NCBI GenBank assembly: GCA_001769275.1
Contig: MEOQ01000050.1
Span: 159,155-223,154 of the forward strand
Source of the DNA: Bacteroidetes bacterium GWF2_43_63
GTDB taxonomy: Bacteria > Bacteroidota > Bacteroidia > Bacteroidales > DTU049
Direction: 5' to 3'
Length of the DNA: 64,000 bases
The notes under the pieces are model-generated. The model was given only the letters and a program-made list of their open reading frames with translations. It was not told the origin of the DNA and made no database searches. A program made the position numbers and the translations under genes. Positions 43,204 to 52,761 of this stretch are shown here, in pieces. Positions within the stretch are counted from its first letter, which is position 1. Every line of letters starts with the position of its first letter.

Positions 43204-43845
43204 TTAATGAAGAAAAACGTAAACTTCCTTAGAACCGTGTGCGCCCATCACAATTTGTTTCTCAATATCAGCTGTTCGGCTTGGTCCGGTCACAAATGTA
43301 AGCTGGCTGGGGAATTCCTCGGTGTATTTTTCAGTGATGGACAGAATCGCTTCCTGAATGTCCGGGACAATTTGATCGATTTGAGCAACCACTATCAAAG
43401 CATCGTTGGTTGCAACGCCGCGACGTCCACAACTCAGAAAGCTGCTGAGCAGAATACTGCCGGTGCGGGCACAGAGATATTCACATTCAGTCATAACCAC
43501 GGGAGTTGCCGGCAGGTCGGCCAGGTCGGTTAAAACCGCCGTTACACCGGTATTCACAAGCGACGACAGCTCGTCGTTGCTGCAATACACGCTCATATAC
43601 CCTTTTTCGTTCAAGAGTGTGTTGATGGCAATTTTCAGTTCCTGACGGTTTTCTGAATAATAGAAAAAGCCGCCGGCATCGGTAAAGTTTTTTGCAAACT
43701 CAAATGGGATGGCCTGTTCAAACGGTTTGAAAGCGGCAACTTCCACATTGAGCTGTTCGGCATTGAGTTCGGTTTTATTGATCAGCGCATTGCGGATGCG
43801 TTTGAGCACCTTCTCGCGTAATTCAATATGTTCGAACTGCTTCAT
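43204..43845 (-). CDS. LUD domain (LutC/YkgG-type) protein
   Basis: The 213-residue protein has the LUD fold of LutC-type proteins: [20 protein letters not shown] at the start, then YCSNDELSSLVNTGV, VMTECEYLCARTGSILLSS and VTGPSRTADIEKQIVMGAHG. Some family members act in lactate oxidation complexes, but LutA and LutB are absent here. The gene lies in a housekeeping operon, so that role cannot be assumed. The start overlaps the ftsH stop by 4 bases (ATGA). Confidence 0.88.
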   Translation of the reverse strand: MKQFEHIELREKVLKRIRNALINKTELNAEQLNVEVAAFKPFEQAIPFEFAKNFTDAGGFFYYSENRQELKIAINTLLNEKGYMSVYCSNDELSSLVNTGVTAVLTDLADLPATPVVMTECEYLCARTGSILLSSFLSCGRRGVATNDALIVVAQIDQIVPDIQEAILSITEKYTEEFPSQLTFVTGPSRTADIEKQIVMGAHGSKEVYVFLH

Positions 43846-45923
43846 TCCTTAGGCGTATCGGAATTGTTATTTGTATCGTCATCAGCTGCTTCAGGAGTAT
43901 CCTGTTTTTCACTTTCTGTTTTGGCTTCTTCGAGTTTATTGGCTTTGCGTTGCTCCAATTCACGGGTAGGCCATGGGCGCGGACCAAAAATCCGTTCAAC
44001 ATCTTCAGCAAAAATGACTTCTTTTTCGAGCAGCAATTTTGCCAGCTCAGACACTTTTTCCTTGTTGGCAATCAGTATATCCTTGGCCCGTTGATAGGCC
44101 GATTCAACAATTTTGCGAACTTCAACATCGATGGTTTCCGATGTTTTTTCGGAATATGGCTTTGTGAAATAGAATTCCTGCGAGCCGGATGAATCGAAAT
44201 AGCTAATGTTTCCGATCACTTTGTTCAGTCCGAAATAAGCCACCGAAGCATAAGCCTGTTTGGTTACTTTTTCCAGATCGTTGAGTGCACCGGTGGACAC
44301 CTGATTGAAATTGACTTCTTCGGAGGCACGGCCGCCGAGTGCAGAAGTGATTTCGTCATAAATCTGATCCCAGGTGGTTAGTGAGCGTTCCTCAGGCAGA
44401 TACCAGGCGGCACCCAGCGCTTTACCACGTGGAATGATGGTGACTTTCACCAGCGGATGCGCATGTTGCAGCAACCAGCTCACCGAAGCGTGTCCGGCTT
44501 CGTGGTAGGCAATGGCTTTTTTCTCGTCAACAGAAATTATTTTGTTTCGCTTTTCAAGACCAGCAATAATGCGGTCTATGGCATCGAGGAAATCTTGTTT
44601 TTCAATTGCTTTTTTGCCGTTACGGGCTGCAATCAGTGCGGCTTCGTTACAAACGTTGGCAATGTCAGCGCCGCTGAATCCAGGGGTTTGTTTGGCTAAA
44701 AATTCAGTATTGACATCACTGGCCAATTTCAAAGGTTTTATGTGTACTCCGAAAATTTCATCGCGTTCATGCAAATCGGGGAGTTCGACATAAATAAGAC
44801 GATCGAAACGTCCGGCGCGCATGAGGGCTTTATCGAGAATATCGGCGCGGTTGGTGGCTGCCAGAATAATCACACCGGCATTGGTTGAAAAGCCATCCAT
44901 TTCGGTGAGCAACTGATTCAGCGTGTTTTCGCGCTCGTCGTTGGCTCCGGTAACATTCGCACGGCCACGGGCTCGCCCAATGGCATCGATTTCATCGATA
45001 AAAACAATGCAGGGAGCTTTTTCTTTGGCCTGGCGGAAAAGGTCGCGAACACGCGATGCACCAACGCCTACAAACATTTCAACAAAGTCGGATCCGCTGA
45101 TTGAGAAGAACGGGACCTTGGCTTCGCCGGCCACAGCTTTGGCCAGCAATGTTTTTCCGGTACCCGGAGGGCCTACAAGGAGTACGCCTTTCGGTATTTT
45201 ACCACCAAGACTGGTGTATTTTTTTGGGTTTTTCAGGAAATCAACTACTTCCACCACTTCGACTTTGGCTTCTTCGAGTCCGGCCACATCCTTGAATGTG
45301 ATGGAGACCTGAGTATCCCTGTCGAACAACTGAGCTTTTGATTTTCCGACATTGAAAATCTGACCGCCGCCGCTGCCACGGTTCATCATGCGCATAAACA
45401 GGAACCAGATTCCTAACACAATGGCAATCGGCAAAATCCAGTTTACAAGGATAGTGCTGCCCCAGTTGGTACGTTCTTCAGGAACAACATTTACGTGACG
45501 GGTTTTTTCGAGTTCAGCAATTTGCTGCTGGTTTTTTCCCACAGTGTCTTTGGCAAAAATCCGGTCTTCGGCTATAGCCATTTGTGTCTGAAAACTTTCA
45601 GGCGACAGAAATTTCATGGTATAATGCGGTCCGAGATTGTCTTTGCCTTTGATAGCATCTTTGTAGCTGCTGTCGGAGGTAACAACGTCCTTCTTGATGT
45701 GGATTTCCGCAAATTCCTTATTGACGACCACAATTTTTTCGATGTGGTGTTTTGCCAGCATTTCGTTTTCGAATCGTTGCCACATGATTTCTTTGGGCTC
45801 CTGTGGCTCGGAACTAAAAAAGTACATTGCAAAGAATGCAATTGCCATTATGGCATAAATCCAATAGAAGTTGAATTTTTTCTTTGGACCTTGTAAAGGG
45901 TTTTCCTTGGGCTTATCTTTCAT
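43842..45923 (-). CDS. ftsH: ATP-dependent zinc metalloprotease FtsH
   Basis: FtsH degrades membrane and regulatory proteins. The 693-residue protein has an N-terminal helix ([18 protein letters not shown]), a periplasmic domain, a second helix near residue 155 ([20 protein letters not shown]), and the AAA domain with Walker A GPPGTGKT near 245 and [13 protein letters not shown]. The zinc site HEAGH lies near residue 475 with the later Asp. The tail is acidic and Asn/Asp-rich. It starts 24 bases after rsfS. Order rsfS-ftsH-LUD-cdsA-psd forms one operon. Confidence 0.97.
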   Translation of the reverse strand: MKDKPKENPLQGPKKKFNFYWIYAIMAIAFFAMYFFSSEPQEPKEIMWQRFENEMLAKHHIEKIVVVNKEFAEIHIKKDVVTSDSSYKDAIKGKDNLGPHYTMKFLSPESFQTQMAIAEDRIFAKDTVGKNQQQIAELEKTRHVNVVPEERTNWGSTILVNWILPIAIVLGIWFLFMRMMNRGSGGGQIFNVGKSKAQLFDRDTQVSITFKDVAGLEEAKVEVVEVVDFLKNPKKYTSLGGKIPKGVLLVGPPGTGKTLLAKAVAGEAKVPFFSISGSDFVEMFVGVGASRVRDLFRQAKEKAPCIVFIDEIDAIGRARGRANVTGANDERENTLNQLLTEMDGFSTNAGVIILAATNRADILDKALMRAGRFDRLIYVELPDLHERDEIFGVHIKPLKLASDVNTEFLAKQTPGFSGADIANVCNEAALIAARNGKKAIEKQDFLDAIDRIIAGLEKRNKIISVDEKKAIAYHEAGHASVSWLLQHAHPLVKVTIIPRGKALGAAWYLPEERSLTTWDQIYDEITSALGGRASEEVNFNQVSTGALNDLEKVTKQAYASVAYFGLNKVIGNISYFDSSGSQEFYFTKPYSEKTSETIDVEVRKIVESAYQRAKDILIANKEKVSELAKLLLEKEVIFAEDVERIFGPRPWPTRELEQRKANKLEEAKTESEKQDTPEAADDDTNNNSDTPKE

Positions 45924-45947
45924 ATTAAAGCTCTGTGATTCAGTTTG

Positions 45948-46301
45948 TTATACAGTTGTGATTTTTGCGTCGGCCCACAAATCCTCGAGCCGGAAAAATT
46001 CGCGCATGTCTTCTCTGAAAATGTGTGCCACGACATTACCGTAGTCCACCAATATCCATTCTGCATTGGCTAATCCTTCAACCTGAATTGGCTTGAAACC
46101 CTCTTCTTTCCTGAGTTCTCGAATGGAATTTTCGGCTATGCCCTGTGCCTGAACACCAGAAGTGCCATGACAGATGATGAAAAAATCGCAGACATTTTGT
46201 CCGGTCTCACGCATGTCGAGTACAAGAATATTCTGGGCTTTTTTCGACTTCAGTGCTTTTGTAAGTTTTGATACAAGCGGATCTTTAACAGTTTTTACCA
46301 T
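45948..46301 (-). CDS. rsfS: Ribosome silencing factor RsfS
   Basis: The 117-residue protein binds uL14 and blocks subunit joining in slow growth. It shows ILVLDMRETGQNVCDFFIIC, GTSGVQAQGIAENSI, and WILVDYGNVVAHIFREDMRE, typical of the RsfS/Iojap family. It is the first gene of the ftsH operon. The consensus promoter TTTG-N18-TAACTTTG is centred about 35 bases upstream. Confidence 0.96.
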   Translation of the reverse strand: MVKTVKDPLVSKLTKALKSKKAQNILVLDMRETGQNVCDFFIICHGTSGVQAQGIAENSIRELRKEEGFKPIQVEGLANAEWILVDYGNVVAHIFREDMREFFRLEDLWADAKITTV

Positions 46302-46311
46302 TTAAACTTTG

Positions 46312-46319
46312 TAAATTTG
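46312..46319 (+). promoter_or_regulatory. -7 box of the birA promoter
   Basis: TAAATTTG matches TAnnTTTG exactly; no good -33 box is visible. It overlaps the divergent rsfS promoter region by a few bases, so the two promoters may compete. Confidence 0.5.
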
Positions 46320-46321
46320 TA

Positions 46322-46351
46322 CAAAGTTAGTCAATTTGCCTTTACCTCAAA
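46322..46351 (-). promoter_or_regulatory. Consensus promoter of the rsfS-ftsH-psd operon
   Basis: On the minus strand TTTG (46351-46348), 18 bases, then TAACTTTG (46329-46322). The box ends 20 bases before the rsfS ATG. Confidence 0.82.
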
Positions 46352-46384
46352 CCGTTGGACACATCTCACCAAAAAATAATCATC

Positions 46385-47143
46385 ATGAAAACCATATTTC
46401 ACAGAAACGAGGTCGTCGAATCCACTAATCAGTGGGCTATGAGCCATATTAATGAAGTCTTAAATAATGAATTGCATATTTTTAGTGCTGCTTTTCAGTC
46501 GGCAGGACGTGGTCAGGGCGATCACACCTGGGAATCGGAATCGGGTGAAAATATTCTCATGAGCCTTTTGATGAAGAATCCTCCTGTAAAAGTGGCCGAT
46601 CAGTTTTCGCTGAGTCAGGTTATTGCAGTGGCTGCTCACAATTATGTTTCAGCCGAATTGCCAGGTCAGGAAATCAGTATAAAATGGCCCAACGATATTA
46701 TGGTCGATAGCCGCAAAATTGCCGGCATTCTCATCGAAAATTCGCTGAAAGGAAATGATATTTTAGCCACGGTGATTGGCATTGGTGTCAATGTGAACCA
46801 GATTCATTTTTCCGGTGATTTGCAGGCCGCTGTTTCACTTGAAATGATTGATGGCAAAAAACGCGATATAGAAACTGAAATCAATAAATTGACCGGTGCT
46901 TTTCTTACCAGTTATGAGAATTTCCTTGCGCTGGGTGCCGAAAAAACCTACTGGTCCTATGACGGACGCTTGTTTGGCATTGGCACCGAACAGAATTTTA
47001 AACTTGGCAACGATATTTTGAAATGCACCATACTTGGCTCTGAACACAACGGCCAGATGCGCCTGAAAATGCCCGATGGCAACGAAAAAAAATTCTATCA
47101 CCACGAAATTGCCATGTGTTATAGGGAGGATTTGTTGATTTAA
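46385..47143 (+). CDS. birA: Biotin--[acetyl-CoA-carboxylase] ligase
   Basis: The 252-residue enzyme attaches biotin to carboxylase carrier proteins. It starts with VVESTNQWAMSHI, then the biotinyl-AMP loop SAGRGQGDHTWESESGENI (GRGRxxRxW-like, here with a His-Thr change), and KWPNDIMVDSRKIAGILIEN. The C-terminal SH3-like domain is present (FGIGTEQNFKLG). No N-terminal helix-turn-helix, so it is not the repressor type. I chose ATG 46385 over an in-frame TTG 30 bases upstream. Confidence 0.94.
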   Translation: MKTIFHRNEVVESTNQWAMSHINEVLNNELHIFSAAFQSAGRGQGDHTWESESGENILMSLLMKNPPVKVADQFSLSQVIAVAAHNYVSAELPGQEISIKWPNDIMVDSRKIAGILIENSLKGNDILATVIGIGVNVNQIHFSGDLQAAVSLEMIDGKKRDIETEINKLTGAFLTSYENFLALGAEKTYWSYDGRLFGIGTEQNFKLGNDILKCTILGSEHNGQMRLKMPDGNEKKFYHHEIAMCYREDLLI

Positions 47144-47147
47144 AGAC

Positions 47148-47203
47148 GTTACACGTTACAATCGTTACACGTTACAATCGTTACAGACGTTACAGGGGTG
47201 ACA
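47148..47203. repeat. Short tandem repeats gttacacgttacaatc
   Basis: Immediately after birA the 16-base word gttacacgttacaatc occurs twice in tandem, followed by shortened gttacagac and gttacagg variants. The core gttaca repeats seven or so times in about 55 bases. Function unknown. Confidence 0.7.
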
Positions 47204-47219
47204 ATCGTGACAGAAGAAA

Positions 47220-47518
47220 CAAGGTCAAGAACAAGGTCGAGGTCAAGAACAAGGTCGAGAACAAGGTCGAGGTCAAGAGGCGATGTCATCAAGAAAGCTG
47301 CGGAGCTCCATCAGTTGTGCCTCCGCCTCCGGAGTTTACTCCGCTGGAAGCGGAGGAGTAAATTCCAGCGCAAAATACATTAGCCGATTTATCACGTTTT
47401 ACGTGATGGCAAGGCCTCGGGTAAAACGTGCGCAGCACCCGTAAAGGAGAGAAAGGTCAGGAACAAGGTTGAGAACAAGGTCAAGAACGAGATTGAGGTC
47501 AAGAACAAGGTCAAGAGG
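47220..47518. repeat. Two low-complexity arrays (aaggtcaagaac type) around a hairpin-rich segment
   Basis: Arrays of hexamer-type words (aaggtc, aagaac, gaggtc) lie at 47220-47279 and 47452-47518, both ending in ggtcaagagg. The 170-base segment between them has a stem tttactccgc/gcggaggagtaaa (about 47334-47363) and the palindrome atcacgttttacgtgat near 47391-47407. The open frame through the first array encodes only Arg-Ser-Arg-Thr repeats and lacks an ATG, so I do not call a gene. The rest up to 47720 has one small hairpin (gtcgcc..ggcgac, about 47594) and nothing else. Confidence 0.7.
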
Positions 47519-47720
47519 TTGATGGATTGTTGCGAAAAAATGAATTATCGGGCCACTTCATAAATATTCTGCTTCATTTTCCCAACGCCAGAATGTCGCC
47601 TCCGGCGACAATTTCGGGATGGGAAAACGCGCCCCCAGTGCGGCCTCAGCTAGACTGCCCCCAAAGATAATCCCCAAGTTGGAAATGCATAGAATTGTCG
47701 ATTGCTGCTGAAAAACAATC

Positions 47721-47750
47721 TTTACGAGCAGCCAAAAAATATTACTTTTG
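47721..47750 (+). promoter_or_regulatory. -33/-7 promoter of the ftsE-like gene
   Basis: TTTA (47721-47724), 18 bases, then TACTTTTG (47743-47750), a good TAnnTTTG match. The ATG follows 18 bases later. Confidence 0.75.
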
Positions 47751-47768
47751 CATCCAAAGCAAAACAAA

Positions 47769-48479
47769 ATGGACGAAATTCAGGAAGTGACGCAGCCCGC
47801 AAAGGAAGTAAAGAATCTTGTTTCCATCGAAAACGCCGGTGTACGCCATGGCGACAATGTGATTCTTGAAAACGTTTCATTCAACATTGGGGCGGGAGAG
47901 TTCGTCTATTTTCTGGGCCGCACGGGCTCCGGCAAATCGAGTGTTATGAAAATGCTTTATGCGGATCTGCCTTTCGAAGGCGCTGTTGGAAACGTGCTGG
48001 GTTATGACCTTACAAAAATCCGTACACGCGAAATCCCGCATCTGAGGCGGAAAATGGGCATGGTCTTTCAGGATTTTCAATTACTGACCGACAGGAATGT
48101 GAGAGAGAATCTGTTGTTTGTGTTGCAGGCCACCGGCTGGAAAGATCGTGAAGCTATGGATTCGCGCATCGACAGCGTGCTTGCGAGCGTCGGTCTTGAA
48201 AACAAAAAAGACAAAATGCCGCATCAGCTCTCTGGCGGCGAGCAACAGAAAGTTGTGATTGCACGCGCCTTGCTCAACGATCCAGAATTGCTGCTCGTGG
48301 ATGAACCCACAGGAAACCTCGATCCACAGTCGTCAGAAGAAGTGTTGAACACGCTTGTTGAATTAAAAAAATCTGGCAAAGCCATTGTCATGGCCACACA
48401 CGATATGCTCGTCATGGAAAAATATCCTTCCAGAATTCTCTGGTTCGCCGACGGAAAAGTTACGGATAATAAAGAGTAG
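47769..48479 (+). CDS. ftsE: Cell division ATP-binding protein FtsE-like
   Basis: The 236-residue ABC ATPase has Walker A GRTGSGKSS, the Q-loop MVFQDFQLLTDRNVREN (FtsE-typical), signature LSGGEQQKVVIARALL and Walker B LLLVDEPTGNLDP. FtsE pairs with FtsX to control septal wall hydrolases. No ftsX lies next to it in this window, which is common in Bacteroidota. The chosen ATG at 47769 gives MDEIQEVTQ; a TTG 21 bases upstream is part of the promoter. Confidence 0.9.
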   Translation: MDEIQEVTQPAKEVKNLVSIENAGVRHGDNVILENVSFNIGAGEFVYFLGRTGSGKSSVMKMLYADLPFEGAVGNVLGYDLTKIRTREIPHLRRKMGMVFQDFQLLTDRNVRENLLFVLQATGWKDREAMDSRIDSVLASVGLENKKDKMPHQLSGGEQQKVVIARALLNDPELLLVDEPTGNLDPQSSEEVLNTLVELKKSGKAIVMATHDMLVMEKYPSRILWFADGKVTDNKE

Positions 48480-48485
48480 GGTAAA

Positions 48486-48527
48486 GTCACGCGTCAGAGT
48501 CACGCGTCAGAGTCACGCGCGCCCAGA
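48486..48527. repeat. GC-rich repeat gtcacgcgtcaga, two and a half copies
   Basis: The 13-base unit gtcacgcgtcaga occurs at 48486 and 48499, then a variant gtcacgcgcgcccaga at 48512. The same words, in the same order, occur at 56035-56088 inside the lysine-rich protein gene. The remaining bases to 48685 hold nothing recognisable. Confidence 0.85.
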
Positions 48528-48685
48528 TAATATCTTTTTATTGCGGCCGAAACCATGGAATGTCGCTTGAGGAGTCAATTTTAAGACAGCCTCCAATAAA
48601 AGTATCAGAAAATAATGCTTAAATATTCTGCTGTATAATTCATGTTGGAATTATTTTATCAGACGTATTTTCAAATGAGTTAAAC

Positions 48686-49483
48686 TTATTTTTTAGCGTA
48701 TCCGGTTTTCAGCATCCATTGGTTCAGTCCAATAAACAGCGTGGTATACACAACGCAGACTCCGGCATTAATCATCAGAAAATCCTGACTGGCACTCAAC
48801 CCAACCAGCTCCCTGAACGGGTTGGGAATCATATTACCCATTACATTCATTGGCAGGAAATCGGAAATCTGATCGGGCAGATAATAGGTGACAACATTTT
48901 CGATTATTAAGCTGTAGGCAAGCAGAATGGTAATCACCAGTCCTGATTTTTTTATCCATGTGCTGAGGAAATAGGCGAAATTCAGGTACAGAAACAAGGT
49001 GACAAAATAAGCGAACGTGTATTCAAGTCCGGTGACAACACCAATGTTTCCGAAGTTTTTTCCAAAAAGGAGCGTTGTTGCAAGGTATATGAAAACAGAC
49101 AACAGGCTCAGAAGCAGAATCACGAGTTCTTTCGCCCAAATGATTTCCCACTTGCTCATTCCGTCAATAATATTCTGGCGAAGGGTTCGGTAGTTGTATT
49201 CGTTTATAACAAGTGTAATAACAATAACTGCCAGAAGGATTTTGAACAGACTTGCCATGTAGGCCATATTGTGCCAGATTCCAGGGAAGCTGAACACCGA
49301 CATGCCTCCCAGCAGCATTTTTCCGATAGATGAATTATCGCCGCTGTTCACATTCATTGAATTGACAATACCATCCAGTGCCAGTGCCGACAAGGCAAAC
49401 AGGAACACATACAAACCAAACATGATCCAGACCGTCCGGTTGTAGAGTATTTTATTGAGTTCTATTCTGAGTAGCCGCATCAT
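48686..49483 (-). CDS. ABC-2 type transporter permease
   Basis: The 265-residue membrane protein has six predicted helices and the ABC-2 N-terminal pattern (MRLLRIELNKILYNRTVWIM), with a conserved helix-loop in SKWEIIWAKELVILLLSLLS. It forms the channel of an exporter with the ATPase encoded 2 bases upstream. Substrate unknown; related systems export lipids, peptides or antibiotics. Confidence 0.9.
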   Translation of the reverse strand: MMRLLRIELNKILYNRTVWIMFGLYVFLFALSALALDGIVNSMNVNSGDNSSIGKMLLGGMSVFSFPGIWHNMAYMASLFKILLAVIVITLVINEYNYRTLRQNIIDGMSKWEIIWAKELVILLLSLLSVFIYLATTLLFGKNFGNIGVVTGLEYTFAYFVTLFLYLNFAYFLSTWIKKSGLVITILLAYSLIIENVVTYYLPDQISDFLPMNVMGNMIPNPFRELVGLSASQDFLMINAGVCVVYTTLFIGLNQWMLKTGYAKK

Positions 49484-49485
49484 AA

Positions 49486-50373
49486 TTAATTTGTGATTTC
49501 CAAAAACTGCATTTCAAGGTTTTTCCGTTTACTGGCGAGGTGAGTCAGTATGATTCCTTTTTCAAAAAGGAATTTATTAATGTTCTCATTTGAAATTTCA
49601 GACGAAAACGTCACAATAAATTTATCCAGTTCCTTTTTGACATCAGTAACTGTGTTCAGCTCTTTAAGCGCATTGTGCAAAGAATCCATGTTGGCAGCCT
49701 GTACCTCTACAATATAACCGCTGCCGAGTAATTCGGACACCCGGCCCTGAACAAGTAATTCACCTTTTTTAATAATTGCCACATCGGTGCAGATTTTTTC
49801 AACTTCATCCAGCATGTGGCTGGCCATAATGATGGTGAGTCCCTGGGCCGATGCATTCTGAATCAGCTCCCTGATTTCGTAGATTCCCTGCGGGTCGAGG
49901 CCATTGGTTGGTTCATCCAGAATAAGGACCTCGGGATTGCCAAGCAGCGCTGCAGCAATCGAAAGGCGTTGTTTCATCCCGAGTGAATAATATTTAAACT
50001 TGTCGTTTTTCCGGTCGAAAAGATTCACAATTTTCAAAACCCTTTCGATGTCCGAATAGGGAACTTCTTTGATGTCGGCAGAGATTCTTAGATTTTTTTC
50101 AGCAGAGAGATAGCCGTAGAAATTGGGCGTTTCGAGAATTGAGCCGATTCTTTTCCGCAATTGATACGAAGGTTCCTGACCGAACCATTTAAAGCTTCCG
50201 GAGGTTTGCGGAACGACATCGAGCAAGATGCCAAGCGTAGTGGTTTTGCCACTGCCATTGGGGCCGAGAATGCCGTAAACACAACCCTTCCGGACGTCCA
50301 GCGACAGATTGCTGACTGCATTCAGTTTCCCAAATTGCTTTGATAAACTGGTGGTGGTTAATACTGATTCCAT
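49486..50373 (-). CDS. ABC transporter ATP-binding protein (BcrA/CcmA-like)
   Basis: The 295-residue ATPase has Walker A GPNGSGKTT, signature YSLGMKQRLSIAAALLGNP and Walker B VLILDEPTNGLDPQ. A C-terminal extension of about 80 residues is typical of this exporter class. It precedes the ABC-2 permease gene by 2 bases, so both belong to one transcription unit. No regulatory gene lies nearby. Confidence 0.93.
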   Translation of the reverse strand: MESVLTTTSLSKQFGKLNAVSNLSLDVRKGCVYGILGPNGSGKTTTLGILLDVVPQTSGSFKWFGQEPSYQLRKRIGSILETPNFYGYLSAEKNLRISADIKEVPYSDIERVLKIVNLFDRKNDKFKYYSLGMKQRLSIAAALLGNPEVLILDEPTNGLDPQGIYEIRELIQNASAQGLTIIMASHMLDEVEKICTDVAIIKKGELLVQGRVSELLGSGYIVEVQAANMDSLHNALKELNTVTDVKKELDKFIVTFSSEISNENINKFLFEKGIILTHLASKRKNLEMQFLEITN

Positions 50374-50531
50374 TGGTTGACTTCAGGTGAATTTGAGTAA
50401 AACAGCAATCACTGTTTCAGGACAAAAATACAGAACATTTTACAAGTACGAAGTACAAAATTTCAAAGTATTAAAAGCAATTTTCATTGCTTTTTGTTTT
50501 GAAAAACGAATATTAAAGAGTCGAACCACGG

Positions 50532-51674
50532 CTAAAAAACGAATTCAATCAATTTCTTCACATTGTGTTGATTCGAAAAGCCGTTTCCAATCAGAATTTT
50601 TTTACGCTGCTCCAGGGTAGCCGCTGAAATTTCCTGCTTCCCAAGTTTAATAATCATCAATTTCATTTCGGCAGGACTATCGGCAATGTGGCACAGTTCC
50701 TCGATTCCGGTATTTTGCACCATGGGTGTATTCACCAGCAAATGCCGGCCTTCGTGCAATGCCAGTAGCAGCTTGAGTTTGATGCCGGTTGCCTGAAAAG
50801 TCGGGAGAATATTTATTTGCGCCTCGGCAACCAGACGCGAAAAATCGTCGGTACCCAAATTATCTTTCAGCTCAATATGATTGTATTTTTTTACGGCGGC
50901 CCGCAGTTCCTTGCTCGGTTTATTTCCGGCAATTACCAGCGGATAATCGAGATTGCTGAACACTTCGTTCACAAGATATAGCGCAGCGCGGTTGTTTTCG
51001 CTCACATCGAGGCTGCCATGATAAAGCGCAAAGGAGCCCAGTCCGTGTTGAATGTTTATCTTCTCAGATGGATGAAAGGCGCTTACAGTGCAGATATTGG
51101 AGTTGATTTGCGAAAAGTGCAACTCATCATTTTTAGATATTGTGAGAATTCCGGCTGCATATGAAAGATTTTTTTCAAAACGCTTCAGCTTGCGCGACTC
51201 ACTCTGAAAATACAGCATTTTAAGCGGATCCGATTCGGCCTGGGCAAGTCCGTTATAATATTCATGCTCGATATTGTGAGTTCGAACAAATAGTTTCTTA
51301 TGGGCAAGCGTAGGATGCGCAAGATACATGCAGGTATGGATTCCTTCGAACAGCACAGGATGCGCATCGGCAGCCAGTCGCTTCAAAAGCTCATCCGACG
51401 AACGTGAAACTACAATAAAAGGTTTCGATGATAAAATTCCGGTTTTATTGTTATTGCGCGGATAATAAAACACCTTATCGCAGAGCGCATTCAGAGCCGA
51501 TTCGCGCTTACGTCCGCCATACTGAAAATTATGCAGAATAATCTTCACGCCTTCACGATGCAAAGCTTCCAGTTTGTAATACACATCAATGGCACCGCCG
51601 TAATTGGCAGGGTAGGGAATATCGAAGGAGACGATATGGAGCTTTTTATCCGAGGTATTCGCGTAATTTTTCAT
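50532..51674 (-). CDS. GT4-like glycosyltransferase
   Basis: The 380-residue protein has a GT-B layout: SFDIPYPANYGGAIDVYYKLE at the start, RTHNIEHEYYNGLA in the N-terminal half, and donor-side patterns in the second half (ALYHGSLDV, VIAGNKPSKEL, ILPTFQATGIKLKLLLALHEG). No membrane segment. It overlaps the end of the preceding glycosyltransferase gene by 29 bases, so they are translated from one mRNA and probably act in the same glycan pathway. Acceptor and donor are not readable. Confidence 0.87.
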   Translation of the reverse strand: MKNYANTSDKKLHIVSFDIPYPANYGGAIDVYYKLEALHREGVKIILHNFQYGGRKRESALNALCDKVFYYPRNNNKTGILSSKPFIVVSRSSDELLKRLAADAHPVLFEGIHTCMYLAHPTLAHKKLFVRTHNIEHEYYNGLAQAESDPLKMLYFQSESRKLKRFEKNLSYAAGILTISKNDELHFSQINSNICTVSAFHPSEKINIQHGLGSFALYHGSLDVSENNRAALYLVNEVFSNLDYPLVIAGNKPSKELRAAVKKYNHIELKDNLGTDDFSRLVAEAQINILPTFQATGIKLKLLLALHEGRHLLVNTPMVQNTGIEELCHIADSPAEMKLMIIKLGKQEISAATLEQRKKILIGNGFSNQHNVKKLIEFVF

Positions 51675-52761
51675 TCAATTCTCTTGATTCATTTTCCCAG
51701 CACAGTATCGCAGATACTTTCGACGAATTATTTTTCCATTCGTTTAATTGCGCCTCGTCCGATATCATTTTATTCACAGTTGCTGCCAGCGCATCAGGGT
51801 CCGAACTTGCTGTCACAGTGCCGACTGCATAAGTATTGACAATTTTGGCCACTTCAACCAGATTGGTACACATCACGGCAATGCCGGCCTGAATGTAGTC
51901 GAAAATTTTATTTGGCAGGCTGAAGCGATAGTTGATGTTGGTGTCTTTATCGAGCGTCAGGCCAATGTCTGCAGCCATGGTATATTGCATCAGATATTCG
52001 CGATTCATAGGCGCCATGGTGATTACTTTGTCCTGCAGCTTTTCATCAGCTACCATTTTTTGAATCACCGGAAACACATCACCACCTCCAATAATGAGCA
52101 GCAGTGCGCCTTCGACTTGTTTCATAGCCAGCACCATTTCTTCTACACCGCGATCGATGTTGATACCACGACCCTGGACCAGCAGAATTTTTTTGTCATT
52201 CGGTAGTCCAAGTTCAGCGCGGGTTTTCGGATTTTTTATTGTATTTCGCAGCGGCACATTGCGTACCACAAGCACCGGAATATTGTATTCTTTTCTGAAT
52301 AAATCAGCGATGGAATCATTCACGGTGATCATGAACGGAAGCTTAGGCACAATGCGACTTTCGATGCGTTTCCAGAATTTCTGCACGCGTGGTCTTCCTT
52401 CAAGTTCGGGCACGCCGGTGAAATATTCGTGGCTATCGAAAACAAGTTTCTTTCCTTTCAGTTTTGTTGCCAGGCGGCTTGCCCAGAGGGTATCGAGGTC
52501 ATTGGCCCACACAGCATCGAAGCGTGAAAAGAGCAAACGGAAGAATAAATGAACATTGAATACTGCATAAAATGCAGGTCCTTTGCGGAAAGGCAACCTC
52601 ATGCGAATGCAGCTGTATGGCCGCGCGGGCATCGGGAGACTGTCGGGCAGGCGCCGCCCGATGAGTGTGACATCGTAGCCCATTTCATGCATCAACATAC
52701 AGGAGCGATGCACCCGTTGGTCAGTCACAAGATCATTGATTACCGCTGAAATTATTTTCAT
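51646..52761 (-). CDS. GT4-like glycosyltransferase
   Basis: The 371-residue GT-B protein starts MKIISAVINDLVTDQRVHRS at ATG 52761; a longer frame upstream reads poorly. Donor-side motifs are VVRNVPL, KILLVQGRGINIDRGVEEMV, LPNKIFDYIQAGIAVMCTNL and the expected E in FDYIQAG-type context. It precedes and overlaps the second glycosyltransferase gene. Likely role: surface polysaccharide or O-glycan synthesis, inferred from context only. Confidence 0.88.
   Translation of the reverse strand: MKIISAVINDLVTDQRVHRSCMLMHEMGYDVTLIGRRLPDSLPMPARPYSCIRMRLPFRKGPAFYAVFNVHLFFRLLFSRFDAVWANDLDTLWASRLATKLKGKKLVFDSHEYFTGVPELEGRPRVQKFWKRIESRIVPKLPFMITVNDSIADLFRKEYNIPVLVVRNVPLRNTIKNPKTRAELGLPNDKKILLVQGRGINIDRGVEEMVLAMKQVEGALLLIIGGGDVFPVIQKMVADEKLQDKVITMAPMNREYLMQYTMAADIGLTLDKDTNINYRFSLPNKIFDYIQAGIAVMCTNLVEVAKIVNTYAVGTVTASSDPDALAATVNKMISDEAQLNEWKNNSSKVSAILCWENESRELNEKLREYLG

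Noticed and set aside
43204..43845. LUD gene as part of a lactate oxidation operon
   Set aside because: lutA and lutB are absent and the gene is embedded in rsfS-ftsH-cdsA-psd.
47198..47383. Arg-Ser-rich 61-codon frame
   Set aside because: It lacks an ATG and a ribosome site, and its content comes from the low-complexity array. Treated as repeat only.
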